DNA of 64,000 nucleotides from Sphingomonas natans (GTDB lineage Bacteria > Pseudomonadota > Alphaproteobacteria > Sphingomonadales > Sphingomonadaceae): positions 186,001 through 250,000 of the forward strand of contig NZ_JAUOTP010000002.1 in assembly GCF_030546695.1 (NCBI RefSeq), given 5' to 3'. How positions within the stretch are numbered: position 1 is the first letter of the stretch; each line of letters begins with the position of its first letter. The position numbers were made by a program, and so were the translations under genes. Of this stretch, positions 17,417 through 25,479 are shown piece by piece. The notes below the pieces were generated by a model that did not search any database, was not told where the DNA came from, and saw only the letters and a program-made list of their open reading frames with translations.

Positions 17417-18892
17417 ATGCTAAGCTATCTCGATATCTTTCCTAACTTTCGTGTCGCCGTTATCGGCGACGTCATGCTAGACTGCTACATGTCCGGCGAG
17501 GTCAGCCGCATTTCACCGGAGGCCCCGGTCCCGGTGATGCGCGTGCTTTCGGAAAATGCCGTTCCTGGCGGAGCTGCGAACGTCGCTGCAAACCTGGCGA
17601 CGTTGGGGATGGGCAGCAATCTAGTCGGGTTGGCCGGCCCGGATAGCGCCCGCGACGAGCTTGTCGAATGCCTGCGCACGAGGGGCGATGTCAATTGCAG
17701 TGGCGTGCTTGCGGTTCCGGGCCGGCGGACGACCCGCAAACTCCGCATAATTGGTGCCCATCAGCAGATTGTCCGCGTCGACCATGAAGACGTCGAGCCT
17801 TGCGCCGGTACGGTCGAGGCTCGCCTCATTAAGGCCGCGCTCGACGCGATCGACGGGGCGCAAGTCGCCATCCTCTCGGATTATGGGAAGGGCGCCTGCT
17901 CGGACGCAGTACTCCGCGCTGTCATCGATCACTGCAACGGTACCGGCAAGACGCTCCTCGTCGATCCGAAGCGCCGGGATTTCGCAGCGTATCGTGGCGC
18001 CACCGTCCTGACGCCGAACCGGAAGGAACTGGCCGACGCTACAGGGCTGCCATGCGAGACCGACGAGCAGGCAGCGCTCGCAGTGGCGGCAGCCCAGGAG
18101 GTTTGTGGCGCGGATATCGTATTAACTCGGTCTGAAAAGGGCATGTCCTTTTTCCCAGTCAACGGATCGCCGACGCATCTCGCGACGGTCGCGCAGGATG
18201 TGTTCGATGTATCGGGTGCCGGCGATACAGTGGTTGCAGTGCTGGCCGCCTCGGCCGCTGTCGGTATGCCCTTCGTCGAAGGGATGCGGCTTGCCAACCA
18301 CGCAGCCGGGATCGTTGTGTCCAAGGTCGGCACGGCCAACGTAAGCCGCGACGAGCTTGCCGCATCGATCAGCATCGATGTTGCTCATCCCGATGTCCAT
18401 GACGGTCGCTTGACGACGCTTGAGGATGCCCTCGCGCTACGCCGTCAATGGGGGCACCAGAAGCTCACAGTGGGATTTGCCAACGGGTGCTTCGACCTTC
18501 TCCACCCAGGACATGTGTCTCTGATCCGCCAGGCAGCGGACTCCTGCGATCGATTGATCATGGCTTTGAATTCCGACGCTTCCGTCAGGCGCTTGAAAGG
18601 ACCGACGCGTCCCATTCAGGACGAGAATGCACGAGCCGCCGTCATGGGCAGCATCAAAGGCGTCGCTATTGTCGCGCTATTCGATGAGGATACGCCGGGC
18701 GAGCTCATTAAGGCGCTTCAGCCCGACGTGCTCGTCAAGGGATCTGACTACACGATCGACCGGGTCGTTGGCGCCGACCTAGTTCAAGCACGTGGCGGGC
18801 GTGTGGTGCTGGTCAATCTCGAGGAAGGGCATTCGACCTCGCGACTCGTCAGTCGCTCGACGGATAGCGGCGCTCAAGTCGCAGCGGCCTGA
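17417..18892 (+). CDS. hldE: Bifunctional heptose kinase/adenylyltransferase HldE
   Basis: A 491-residue two-domain enzyme. The N-terminal ribokinase/PfkB kinase domain (about 1-320) has GDVMLDCYMSG, GGAANVAANLATLG and the catalytic DVSGAGDTVVAV loop. It phosphorylates heptose 7-phosphate at O-1. The C-terminal cytidylyltransferase-like domain (about 350-485) has NGCFDLLHPGHV with the HxGH motif and makes ADP-heptose. The open frame runs back to 17165, but the conserved N-terminus starts at ATG 17417, just after the AGE gene. Full length and complete compared with E. coli HldE (477 residues). Confidence 0.92.
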   Translation: MLSYLDIFPNFRVAVIGDVMLDCYMSGEVSRISPEAPVPVMRVLSENAVPGGAANVAANLATLGMGSNLVGLAGPDSARDELVECLRTRGDVNCSGVLAVPGRRTTRKLRIIGAHQQIVRVDHEDVEPCAGTVEARLIKAALDAIDGAQVAILSDYGKGACSDAVLRAVIDHCNGTGKTLLVDPKRRDFAAYRGATVLTPNRKELADATGLPCETDEQAALAVAAAQEVCGADIVLTRSEKGMSFFPVNGSPTHLATVAQDVFDVSGAGDTVVAVLAASAAVGMPFVEGMRLANHAAGIVVSKVGTANVSRDELAASISIDVAHPDVHDGRLTTLEDALALRRQWGHQKLTVGFANGCFDLLHPGHVSLIRQAADSCDRLIMALNSDASVRRLKGPTRPIQDENARAAVMGSIKGVAIVALFDEDTPGELIKALQPDVLVKGSDYTIDRVVGADLVQARGGRVVLVNLEEGHSTSRLVSRSTDSGAQVAAA

Positions 18893-20938
18893 GTGGCTGG
18901 CGACCGGGGCGATCGGGGGCTGCCTCGGAGCGTGGGCAAGATCAGTACATTGCTGCGAAACATCGTCGAACTCGTCGGTTCCAGACTACCCACGCGCTCG
19001 CGCGCGGGGCTGGTCCAGAGGCTTGTGGCGCGTGCCAATGCAGAACGCGACACACAACGCTACCTGACGGCCTCGGCGTTTTATGAGGAGGCTCTTCGAC
19101 TTTCGCCGAGCAATGCCCGAGTCCATATCCAATGCGGCCACATGTACAAGGAGGCCGGTGATTTTGCGCGAGCAGAAGTCCATTATAACCGGGCCTTGTT
19201 CTTGCTGCCGGATGATCCCGATTTGAGTCTGCAGCTCGGTCATTTCTACAAGCTCGCCGAGCGTCCGACAGAGGCAGCGGACGCCTATCGCCGAGCTGCA
19301 GCGCAGCGCCCCGGCTGGGTGGAAGCCGAAGAAGAGCTGAAGCGCATCTCGCAGGCTGATTTCTGGCGGGTCCTGGGCGAATCGCCGGTCGAAGGCGTCG
19401 TACCTGAGTTGCTGCCGGCAGGCCGTCTAACCGCACCACAGCAGCTACGCGAAGGGTTACATGTAACGAGGCTCGGCGGGACTCGGCTCCGGAGCGCGAA
19501 CGGCGATCGCAGGGCGCTCCGCGGAGTAGAGGCAGTGCGCGGTTTCGTGATCTGCTCGACCTTGTTGAAGGAGGTCACTCTCGCCGTCGATGGGCACATC
19601 GTCGCCCGGGAGCCCCTCCACGCTCACGAACTCGCAAGGCAGTCGAAGTACGTGTTCAATATCTGGCACGACTTCTCGACGGCTTCCCTTGGAGAAGCGC
19701 AGATCGAGCTGCGAGTTTCCGACGGTCGCGGATGGAGCCGCACTCATCGCGTCGTGCTGGAAATAGCGTTGCCGCGAAGCGACCCCCTGGCAGCCGCGTC
19801 CGATGCGATCATTCCGCTCCCCGTGCCCGCCGAGCAGCTCTTGGAAGATGCGATAAACGCTCGTCCAAGCGTGGTGCGAACCGCGGCTCGCGCGATCTTC
19901 ATGGAACCGCCCAAAACCATCCTCGTACAGCGCGCCGATCAATTGGGGGATCTTGCCTGCTCCGTACCCGCCCTTGCGCGACTGCGATCCCACTTCCCCA
20001 AAGCCCAGATCGTCGCTTTGCTGGCCCAATCGAATGCCGATCTGGGTCGCACGCTGCCGATGATCGACGAGGTGATCGTCGCGCCGTTCATCGAGGATGT
20101 CGCCGACGGTCCGCGGACGATGACCGCATCCGCCCAAATGGAATTGCGCCGAACGCTATCGCGATACTGTTTCGACATCGCGCTCGATCTTGCCGAAACG
20201 AGCGGCTCGCGCCCGTTGCTCCTGCTTTCCGGGGCCCGATTTCTCTATGGCTTCAAAGCGCGCGAATTTCCATGGATGACGGCAGGCTTCGAGCTCGGTG
20301 CTCGCGATCCGGGGAATGATCATGAAATGGCGGCAACGGCACAGAAGCTGGTAGCGCTGGTAGACAGTCTTTCCACCCTCGTGGGAAACAATAGCGAGCC
20401 AGCACCGCGGGCATTGCCGGCAACGTTGCTCGCGCCCTTCGGAATAGACGGCACGACCCGCTTTGTTGTGCTCCATTCGGGAGCGCGCCTCGCGTACAGC
20501 CGCTGGCCGGGCTTCCGGGCGCTGGTAAAAATACTGGTGGAGCGCACCGACCTAACGGTCGTGACAATGGGCGAGGACATTGCCGATCTGCCCGACCACG
20601 AACGGCTGAAACGCATTTCCGGCCTGTTACCCTTCGATGCGTTCGACGCCTTGCTAGGGAACGCCATGGCCTTCGTAGGCAACGATTCAGGTCCGAAGCA
20701 TCTCGCTGCGCTACGCGGTATTCCGGTCGTGAGCCTTCATATGGCAAGGTTGAATTGGAGCGAATGGGGACAGACCGGGATCGGTTCGATTATTAGCAGG
20801 CAAGTTCCGTGCGCAGGATGTGGCATCGGCCCACGCGAAGAGGAATGCGGCAAAGCGTTTGCTTGCATCCGCGCCATCCAGCCTGAAGAGGTCTTTAAGG
20901 CTCTGCTGGACTTACTGCCCGCCCAACAAGCAAACTAG
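18893..20938 (+). CDS. TPR-GT9 heptosyltransferase-like protein (paralogue 1)
   Basis: A 681-residue three-part protein. Residues about 40-160 are TPR repeats. Residues about 175-300 are a beta-rich module with RALRGVEAVRGF and KYVFNIWHDFS. Residues about 325-680 are a GT-B glycosyltransferase of family 9, the ADP-heptose:LPS heptosyltransferase family, with LVQRADQLGDL at its start and GNDSGPKHLAALRGIPVV in the donor domain. A cysteine cluster, PCAGC then ECG and FACIR, closes the enzyme as in many heptosyltransferases. It directly follows hldE (GTG at the stop), so ADP-heptose is the likely donor. Paralogues lie at 25479 and 27570. An alternative GTG is at 18932. Confidence 0.82.
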   Translation: MAGDRGDRGLPRSVGKISTLLRNIVELVGSRLPTRSRAGLVQRLVARANAERDTQRYLTASAFYEEALRLSPSNARVHIQCGHMYKEAGDFARAEVHYNRALFLLPDDPDLSLQLGHFYKLAERPTEAADAYRRAAAQRPGWVEAEEELKRISQADFWRVLGESPVEGVVPELLPAGRLTAPQQLREGLHVTRLGGTRLRSANGDRRALRGVEAVRGFVICSTLLKEVTLAVDGHIVAREPLHAHELARQSKYVFNIWHDFSTASLGEAQIELRVSDGRGWSRTHRVVLEIALPRSDPLAAASDAIIPLPVPAEQLLEDAINARPSVVRTAARAIFMEPPKTILVQRADQLGDLACSVPALARLRSHFPKAQIVALLAQSNADLGRTLPMIDEVIVAPFIEDVADGPRTMTASAQMELRRTLSRYCFDIALDLAETSGSRPLLLLSGARFLYGFKAREFPWMTAGFELGARDPGNDHEMAATAQKLVALVDSLSTLVGNNSEPAPRALPATLLAPFGIDGTTRFVVLHSGARLAYSRWPGFRALVKILVERTDLTVVTMGEDIADLPDHERLKRISGLLPFDAFDALLGNAMAFVGNDSGPKHLAALRGIPVVSLHMARLNWSEWGQTGIGSIISRQVPCAGCGIGPREEECGKAFACIRAIQPEEVFKALLDLLPAQQAN

Positions 20939-20973
20939 GCCACGTCCGTCATGACGCGCCGGCCACGATGACC

Positions 20974-22056
20974 TTATTTCAGCCGTGCGCCAACTTGCGC
21001 GCGCCACTTGTCAGTGCAGTCCTTCAGGAAATATAGGCCGGCACTGCTAATACCTTGCTCGTACATCTGTCGTAGCTCGTCTCGCATGCCGCCGGCACTG
21101 AAAACCTCGTTGCGATCTGGCACATAGAGCCACGCGAAATGGGGCTCGATTTGATCTACAAAGGCATCGATCGGAACGCCGGCGACGTCGCGGATGTGGT
21201 GCGGCAGAAATTCGACGCTCAATGCCTGCGCTTTCGACAAGATTCGTGGCATCCCCTTGAGCGCGAAGAACTCTGATCCTTCGATGTCCATAATGATTAG
21301 ATCGTAGCTTTTCCCACCGCAAATTTCATCAAGCGGAAAACAATCGACCATCACCTGCTCGGGATCGTCATAGAGGTAGAAGTCGCGGTCGACCAAAGGC
21401 TTCCTCTTCGATCCGCCGCTGTTTTCCCGATTGATCAGAAACGGAATCTGCCCCCGGGTTTCACCGGCCGCAACCTTGTGGAGAGTGACATTCCAGCATG
21501 CATTCACGCGAAGATTGGCTTCGGCGAGGCGCTGCGTGGAGGGGTTGGCCTCCACCGCGTCCAGCGAGGAACAGAGCTTGGAAAGTGGCACGGCCAACGA
21601 GCCGATGTGCGTTCCAACCACCAGCACATTGCTATCGGGCTGAATGAAAGTCGCAGCCAGTGCGAGTTCATCTTCTCCATATTCGCCGGTCTGGAGCAAT
21701 GCGCCGGTGACGGCACTATCCTCCGGATCTACCACGAAAAGGCCGCGCTTCGCCTCGACGACTAGGCCGAAAGCGTTAGGGCCGAACGATGCGAGCTGTC
21801 GCCGGCGGTCCCGGCCGGCGGCCGCGCGCCCTTCCCAGCTAGAAAGATCCACCGGCTCGCCGCGGTTCAACCGCTGGAACTCGTCGGTCGACATCAGGTA
21901 GCGACCCAAAGCCGCCCGATCGGAGAATCCCATTTCCACATGATATTGTACGAGCGCTGGTTCCGGAGTCCTGCCCAAGATCAGCTCGATCGCAGCTGTC
22001 ACGTCTTCCGCTGTGATCCCCATAGCGTCGGCAACTCTCCGTCTCAGTCGGCGCAC
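20974..22056 (-). CDS. DUF4214-FkbM methyltransferase fusion
   Basis: A 360-residue protein. Residues about 12-56 look like a DUF4214 module (AIELILGRTPEPALV and LMSTDEFQRL), common in large secreted or glycan-associated proteins. The rest is an FkbM-type SAM methyltransferase with the NVLVVGTHIGSLAVPL motif I equivalent near residue 145 and the signature LIIMDIEGSEFFALKG near residue 255. The N-terminal fusion is unusual and matches the separate small protein at 34962-35138. The start is uncertain: GTG 22056 or ATG 22023, neither with an ideal Shine-Dalgarno sequence. Convergent with the TPR-GT9 gene, 35 nt away. Confidence 0.75.
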   Translation of the reverse strand: MRRLRRRVADAMGITAEDVTAAIELILGRTPEPALVQYHVEMGFSDRAALGRYLMSTDEFQRLNRGEPVDLSSWEGRAAAGRDRRRQLASFGPNAFGLVVEAKRGLFVVDPEDSAVTGALLQTGEYGEDELALAATFIQPDSNVLVVGTHIGSLAVPLSKLCSSLDAVEANPSTQRLAEANLRVNACWNVTLHKVAAGETRGQIPFLINRENSGGSKRKPLVDRDFYLYDDPEQVMVDCFPLDEICGGKSYDLIIMDIEGSEFFALKGMPRILSKAQALSVEFLPHHIRDVAGVPIDAFVDQIEPHFAWLYVPDRNEVFSAGGMRDELRQMYEQGISSAGLYFLKDCTDKWRAQVGARLK

Positions 22057-22140
22057 CTATGGATGCCGCTCCGCGGCGAAGCAAGGCGCCTTCAAGAAGC
22101 GCGCGTTGAGTAGCTCGCCGAGTTATTCAATGTCGCCAAC

Positions 22141-22158
22141 CCAGCCGGGGCTGGTTTT
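22141..22158 (+). terminator. Terminator-like hairpin in a divergent gap
   Basis: CCAGC-CGGG-GCTGG followed by TTTT. It sits about 75-90 nt upstream of the plus-strand methyltransferase, in a divergent gap, so it might be a leader attenuator rather than an operon end. The stem is short (5-6 bp). Confidence 0.3.
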
Positions 22159-22231
22159 CCGCTCGTAGCCGAGTAGGGGTGCGGCGTCGTTTAGAGTGAA
22201 ATCGATCGTATCAAGCAAGCGGGAGACCGGG

Positions 22232-22909
22232 GTGTCGTTGCTGAGCAAATTCTATGAGACGTCCCCGTACGAAGGATTCGATCCCTCCGATTACCCTTCG
22301 GATCTTCAGGGTTGGGGATCGGACGATCCCATCTTCCGGGACCTCATCGCAGCCATCCGTCCCAAGGTGATCGTCGAAGTCGGGACTTGGAAGGGCGCGT
22401 CCGCCATACACATGGCCGGGATCACCAAGGAACTCGGGCTCGATACGACCATCATCTGCGTCGATACGTGGCTCGGATCGCCCGAACATTTTCTCGCCCA
22501 GCAACCCGGCTGGAGAGAGTCGCTGCTCCTACAGAACGGCTTCCCGCGGCTCTATTACACCTTCCTGAGCAATGTGATCCGCGCGGGCTTTACCGACCGG
22601 ATCATCCCGCTCGCGAACACGTCGGATAATGCGGCCGTGATATTGGGGAGCGTCGGGATAAAAGCCGATCTCGTTTACATCGACGCTGCGCATGAAGAAG
22701 AGCCGGCCTACCGCGATTTCCAGAACTATTGGCGCTTGCTCAGCGATGACGGAGTTCTGCTGGGCGACGATTATATTTCGTGGGATGGCGTGACAAAAGC
22801 GGCGAACCGCTTTGCCGTTGACGTTCAATGCCCGATCGTGGGCAAATGGAGTAAGTTCGTCATTTCCCGCAATCCTGCCGTCCGGCCCAGTATCGCATTT
22901 GGCGCGTAA
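22232..22909 (+). CDS. Class I SAM methyltransferase (Methyltransf_24 type)
   Basis: A 225-residue class I methyltransferase. Motif I is VIVEVGTWKGASAIHMA near residue 50, CVDTWLGS follows, and DLVYIDAAHEEEP is the post-II/III block of the Methyltransf_24 and cephalosporin hydroxylase-like group. LLGDDYISWDG is motif IV-like. The substrate is unknown; sugar O-methylation is plausible. I chose GTG 22232 because GGGAG lies 6 nt upstream; the longer frame from GTG 22196 lacks a site. About 350 nt precede hldD downstream. Confidence 0.75.
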   Translation: MSLLSKFYETSPYEGFDPSDYPSDLQGWGSDDPIFRDLIAAIRPKVIVEVGTWKGASAIHMAGITKELGLDTTIICVDTWLGSPEHFLAQQPGWRESLLLQNGFPRLYYTFLSNVIRAGFTDRIIPLANTSDNAAVILGSVGIKADLVYIDAAHEEEPAYRDFQNYWRLLSDDGVLLGDDYISWDGVTKAANRFAVDVQCPIVGKWSKFVISRNPAVRPSIAFGA

Positions 22910-23256
22910 AAATGGTGCTTACGGAGTACGCAGGCGGGCGTTAGCGTCGCATACGGTTTCAATAGGCGACCCATAAGCTCCCTCGTTTACTTTCGTCATC
23001 GTCATATCGGCGCGACGCTGATCGCGTTGACGTTTTTGCTGCCGCGACCCGGCCTGCCGGCTTCGACGCCATTGCGGAGAACGGCAAGGATAATGATGCC
23101 GTAACGCCGGCGCTCTACAGGCCGGAACAGTCTGCGCGCGAAACGCTTCGTCCTTGCCCTTGTGTGGACGGTTGCAATCCGCCTGCCGGTCGGACAATGG
23201 CAGGGTCTCGGCCGTTAGGCCTCCGCACCTGCACGGGCAACAAGAGTGATAGCAGC
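22910..23256. other. Intergenic stretch before hldD
   Basis: About 347 nt with no credible gene. The open frame upstream of hldD extends back to 23164, but the conserved Rossmann N-terminus begins at 23257. A small CCGGC-CT-GCCGG palindrome occurs near 23049-23060. A promoter for hldD may lie here but none was recognised. Confidence 0.4.
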
Positions 23257-24237
23257 ATGATCGTCGTGACCGGCGCCGCCGGCTTCATCGGCTCGAATAT
23301 CGTATCGACGCTAAACGAGCGAGGACGCGACGACATCGCGGTATGCGACTGGGTCGGGTCGGGCGCCAAATGGCGCAATCTGGCCAAAGCCGGCTTCGTC
23401 GACTGGATCAGTCCGCCGGATCTCCTAAGCTGGCTTGAGCGTCGGACCGACGTTGACGCCATCATCCACATGGGCGCCATTTCCAGTACGACAGCGCGGG
23501 ACGGTGATGCTGTCATCGCGACCAATTTCCGTCTCTCGCTGGACCTCTTAGAGTTTTGCACGAATCGGGAGACCCCGTTTCTCTACGCCTCCTCTGCAGC
23601 TGTGTACGGAGATGGAGAGCTGGGCTTCGACGATGACGCTTCTCCGGCTGCGGTACGAGCGCTGCGGCCGCTCAATTTGTATGGTTGGAGCAAGCGCCAG
23701 TTTGATTTCGTCGTGGCCGATCGGATCGCCCGCGGTGCGCCGTTTCCTCCGAGCTGCGTTGGTCTGCGATTCTTCAATGTCTTTGGGCCGAACGAGTATC
23801 ACAAAGACGAGATGCAGAGCATCGTAGCCAAGATTGCAGGGCCGATCGGACGGGGCGAAGGTATCACCTTGTTTAAGAGCCACCGTGAGGGGATCAACGA
23901 TGGCGATCAGCGTCGGGACTTCATCTACGTCAAGGACGCGGTGGCGCTCGCCCTTCACCTTCACGACCGGGGCACCACTGGCATTTACAACGTCGGGACC
24001 GGGCAGGCCCGCTCGTTCCGGGAACTCGCTATCGCGACCTTCGCGGCTTTTGGCCGCTCGCCCCAGATCGATTACGTCGATATGCCGGAGAGCATTCGCG
24101 ATAAATATCAATATTTTACGCAGGCATCGCTTGAGCGAGTTCGAAACGCAGACTTTGCGACGCCGTTTTTCAGCCTCGAAGAGTCGGTGGCCGATTACGT
24201 GCAGTCTTACCTCGACCGAGCCGATCCTTACCGGTAA
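23257..24237 (+). CDS. hldD: ADP-L-glycero-D-manno-heptose 6-epimerase HldD
   Basis: A 326-residue extended SDR. It has the NAD(P) loop TGAAGFIGSN at the N-terminus, a characteristic short catalytic-site block (SSAAVYGDGE), the catalytic YGWSK, and the long HldD region ending in DQRRDFIYVKDAV. It epimerises C-6 of ADP-D-glycero-D-manno-heptose to the L,D form used by GT9 heptosyltransferases. Length and blocks fit E. coli HldD (310 residues). The gene ends 3 nt from the convergent TPR gene. With gmhB and hldE, three of the four ADP-heptose genes are in this window. Confidence 0.92.
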   Translation: MIVVTGAAGFIGSNIVSTLNERGRDDIAVCDWVGSGAKWRNLAKAGFVDWISPPDLLSWLERRTDVDAIIHMGAISSTTARDGDAVIATNFRLSLDLLEFCTNRETPFLYASSAAVYGDGELGFDDDASPAAVRALRPLNLYGWSKRQFDFVVADRIARGAPFPPSCVGLRFFNVFGPNEYHKDEMQSIVAKIAGPIGRGEGITLFKSHREGINDGDQRRDFIYVKDAVALALHLHDRGTTGIYNVGTGQARSFRELAIATFAAFGRSPQIDYVDMPESIRDKYQYFTQASLERVRNADFATPFFSLEESVADYVQSYLDRADPYR

Positions 24238-24240
24238 CGG

Positions 24241-25479
24241 CTAGGCAACAGACCTGCTCGCCGCGCCCAGATGCGCGACAATGTGCGCGCGCGAGGGATC
24301 GCCGAAAAAGCCTGTCGAGCAGGACGCAAGCGAAAAGGCGTCTTCGGCGAGAGCCTTGATCCGGAGACCGACCTGCGCATTCCAGCCGAGCGTCTGGCAA
24401 TGATCAAATGCTTCCCCGGCTCCCTTCAGATCGCCGCTCAACCCGAGCAAATCGCCCAGGATGATCCATTCGGACGAGTCGCCCGGCGCCAGGCGAGTGA
24501 GCGCGCGTTGGGAAGCCACGGCCGCATCGACGTCGCCGGTGCTGAGCGCCGTGTCCCGGGCAGCCCAAGCCCATTCCCTGGTATGGAGATCTTGAGCCCT
24601 CCCGATCAGGCTTTGCAGCGAGCCCGCCGCCCCGCGAAAATGAACGATCCGGACGATCTGGCGCGCCGCATAGGGCGGTGCCTGCACCGTTAGCGCGATG
24701 AGCCAGGCCACCTCTTCGTCCACAGCAAGAGGCTCGACACTGGCGACCCGAATGAAAGCCGGTAAGTCGCGCCCATCCCGGACGAGCCGGATGACATTCG
24801 ACAGACAAGGGCCGAGCCCTCCCCAACCGAGCCGGATCGTCTGAGCGAAGGCATCATCCCAACCGAGAGCTGCCAATTCTTCAAGTCTGCGCGCAAGCCG
24901 TTGCACGCGATCATAGACAACGATCATCGTCATCGCAGCAGGATCGGCGTCGATCCGCCGAACCTCGCGTGGAAGGCTCCAACGCGCGACATCGGACATC
25001 AGCCGTGAAAGGGCGACCATGTCGGAGTCGGAGCCAGCTTGTAGCATCGCCGGAAGGACCAATGCCAGATCGCTGCTCACCCGCGCGTAGCCTGCGAGCG
25101 AGAGCGGTTCCGCTTGCGGGATTGGTTCGCTGGAAACCCGCAGCGGTGGGGTCACCGCCAGCAGGCGTCGCAACTCCAAAAGACCCGTTTCAACCATCGA
25201 CGCCGGAGCGACTGGCTCATCCCGAAGAGCGGGAGCTCGCCACAGGCCGGTCTTCTCAGAAATCGCTGCTTGCCAGCGCAGAGCCTCCGGGGAGAGCCCC
25301 TGTTCAAGCGCTGCGACGCCGAAGAGCAATAGCGCGCTCTCGCGCTCGCCTGCAACTAATGCGAGTTCGGCTAAATCCAGGATATCCTGTAGCGGCGCAT
25401 TGGCGGTCAGCATCGCGGCATTCCGGCGGAACGCGTCGTCAATGAGAGTTCGGGTCAAGTCGGTCGGAGGCCTCACCAT
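24241..25479 (-). CDS. Helical/TPR-like protein of unknown function
   Basis: A 412-residue protein, not assigned to a family with certainty. It is rich in Ala/Leu helices, with TPR-like patterns near the N-terminus (ILDLAELALVAGERESALLLF) and near residues 330-390 (AAVASQRALTRLAPG). No signal peptide or catalytic motif was seen. ATG 25479 overlaps the stop of the upstream TPR-GT9 gene by 1 nt (TAATG), so coupled translation and a joint role with the heptosyltransferases are likely. The longer frame to 25599 lies inside that gene and is not used. Confidence 0.6.
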   Translation of the reverse strand: MVRPPTDLTRTLIDDAFRRNAAMLTANAPLQDILDLAELALVAGERESALLLFGVAALEQGLSPEALRWQAAISEKTGLWRAPALRDEPVAPASMVETGLLELRRLLAVTPPLRVSSEPIPQAEPLSLAGYARVSSDLALVLPAMLQAGSDSDMVALSRLMSDVARWSLPREVRRIDADPAAMTMIVVYDRVQRLARRLEELAALGWDDAFAQTIRLGWGGLGPCLSNVIRLVRDGRDLPAFIRVASVEPLAVDEEVAWLIALTVQAPPYAARQIVRIVHFRGAAGSLQSLIGRAQDLHTREWAWAARDTALSTGDVDAAVASQRALTRLAPGDSSEWIILGDLLGLSGDLKGAGEAFDHCQTLGWNAQVGLRIKALAEDAFSLASCSTGFFGDPSRAHIVAHLGAASRSVA

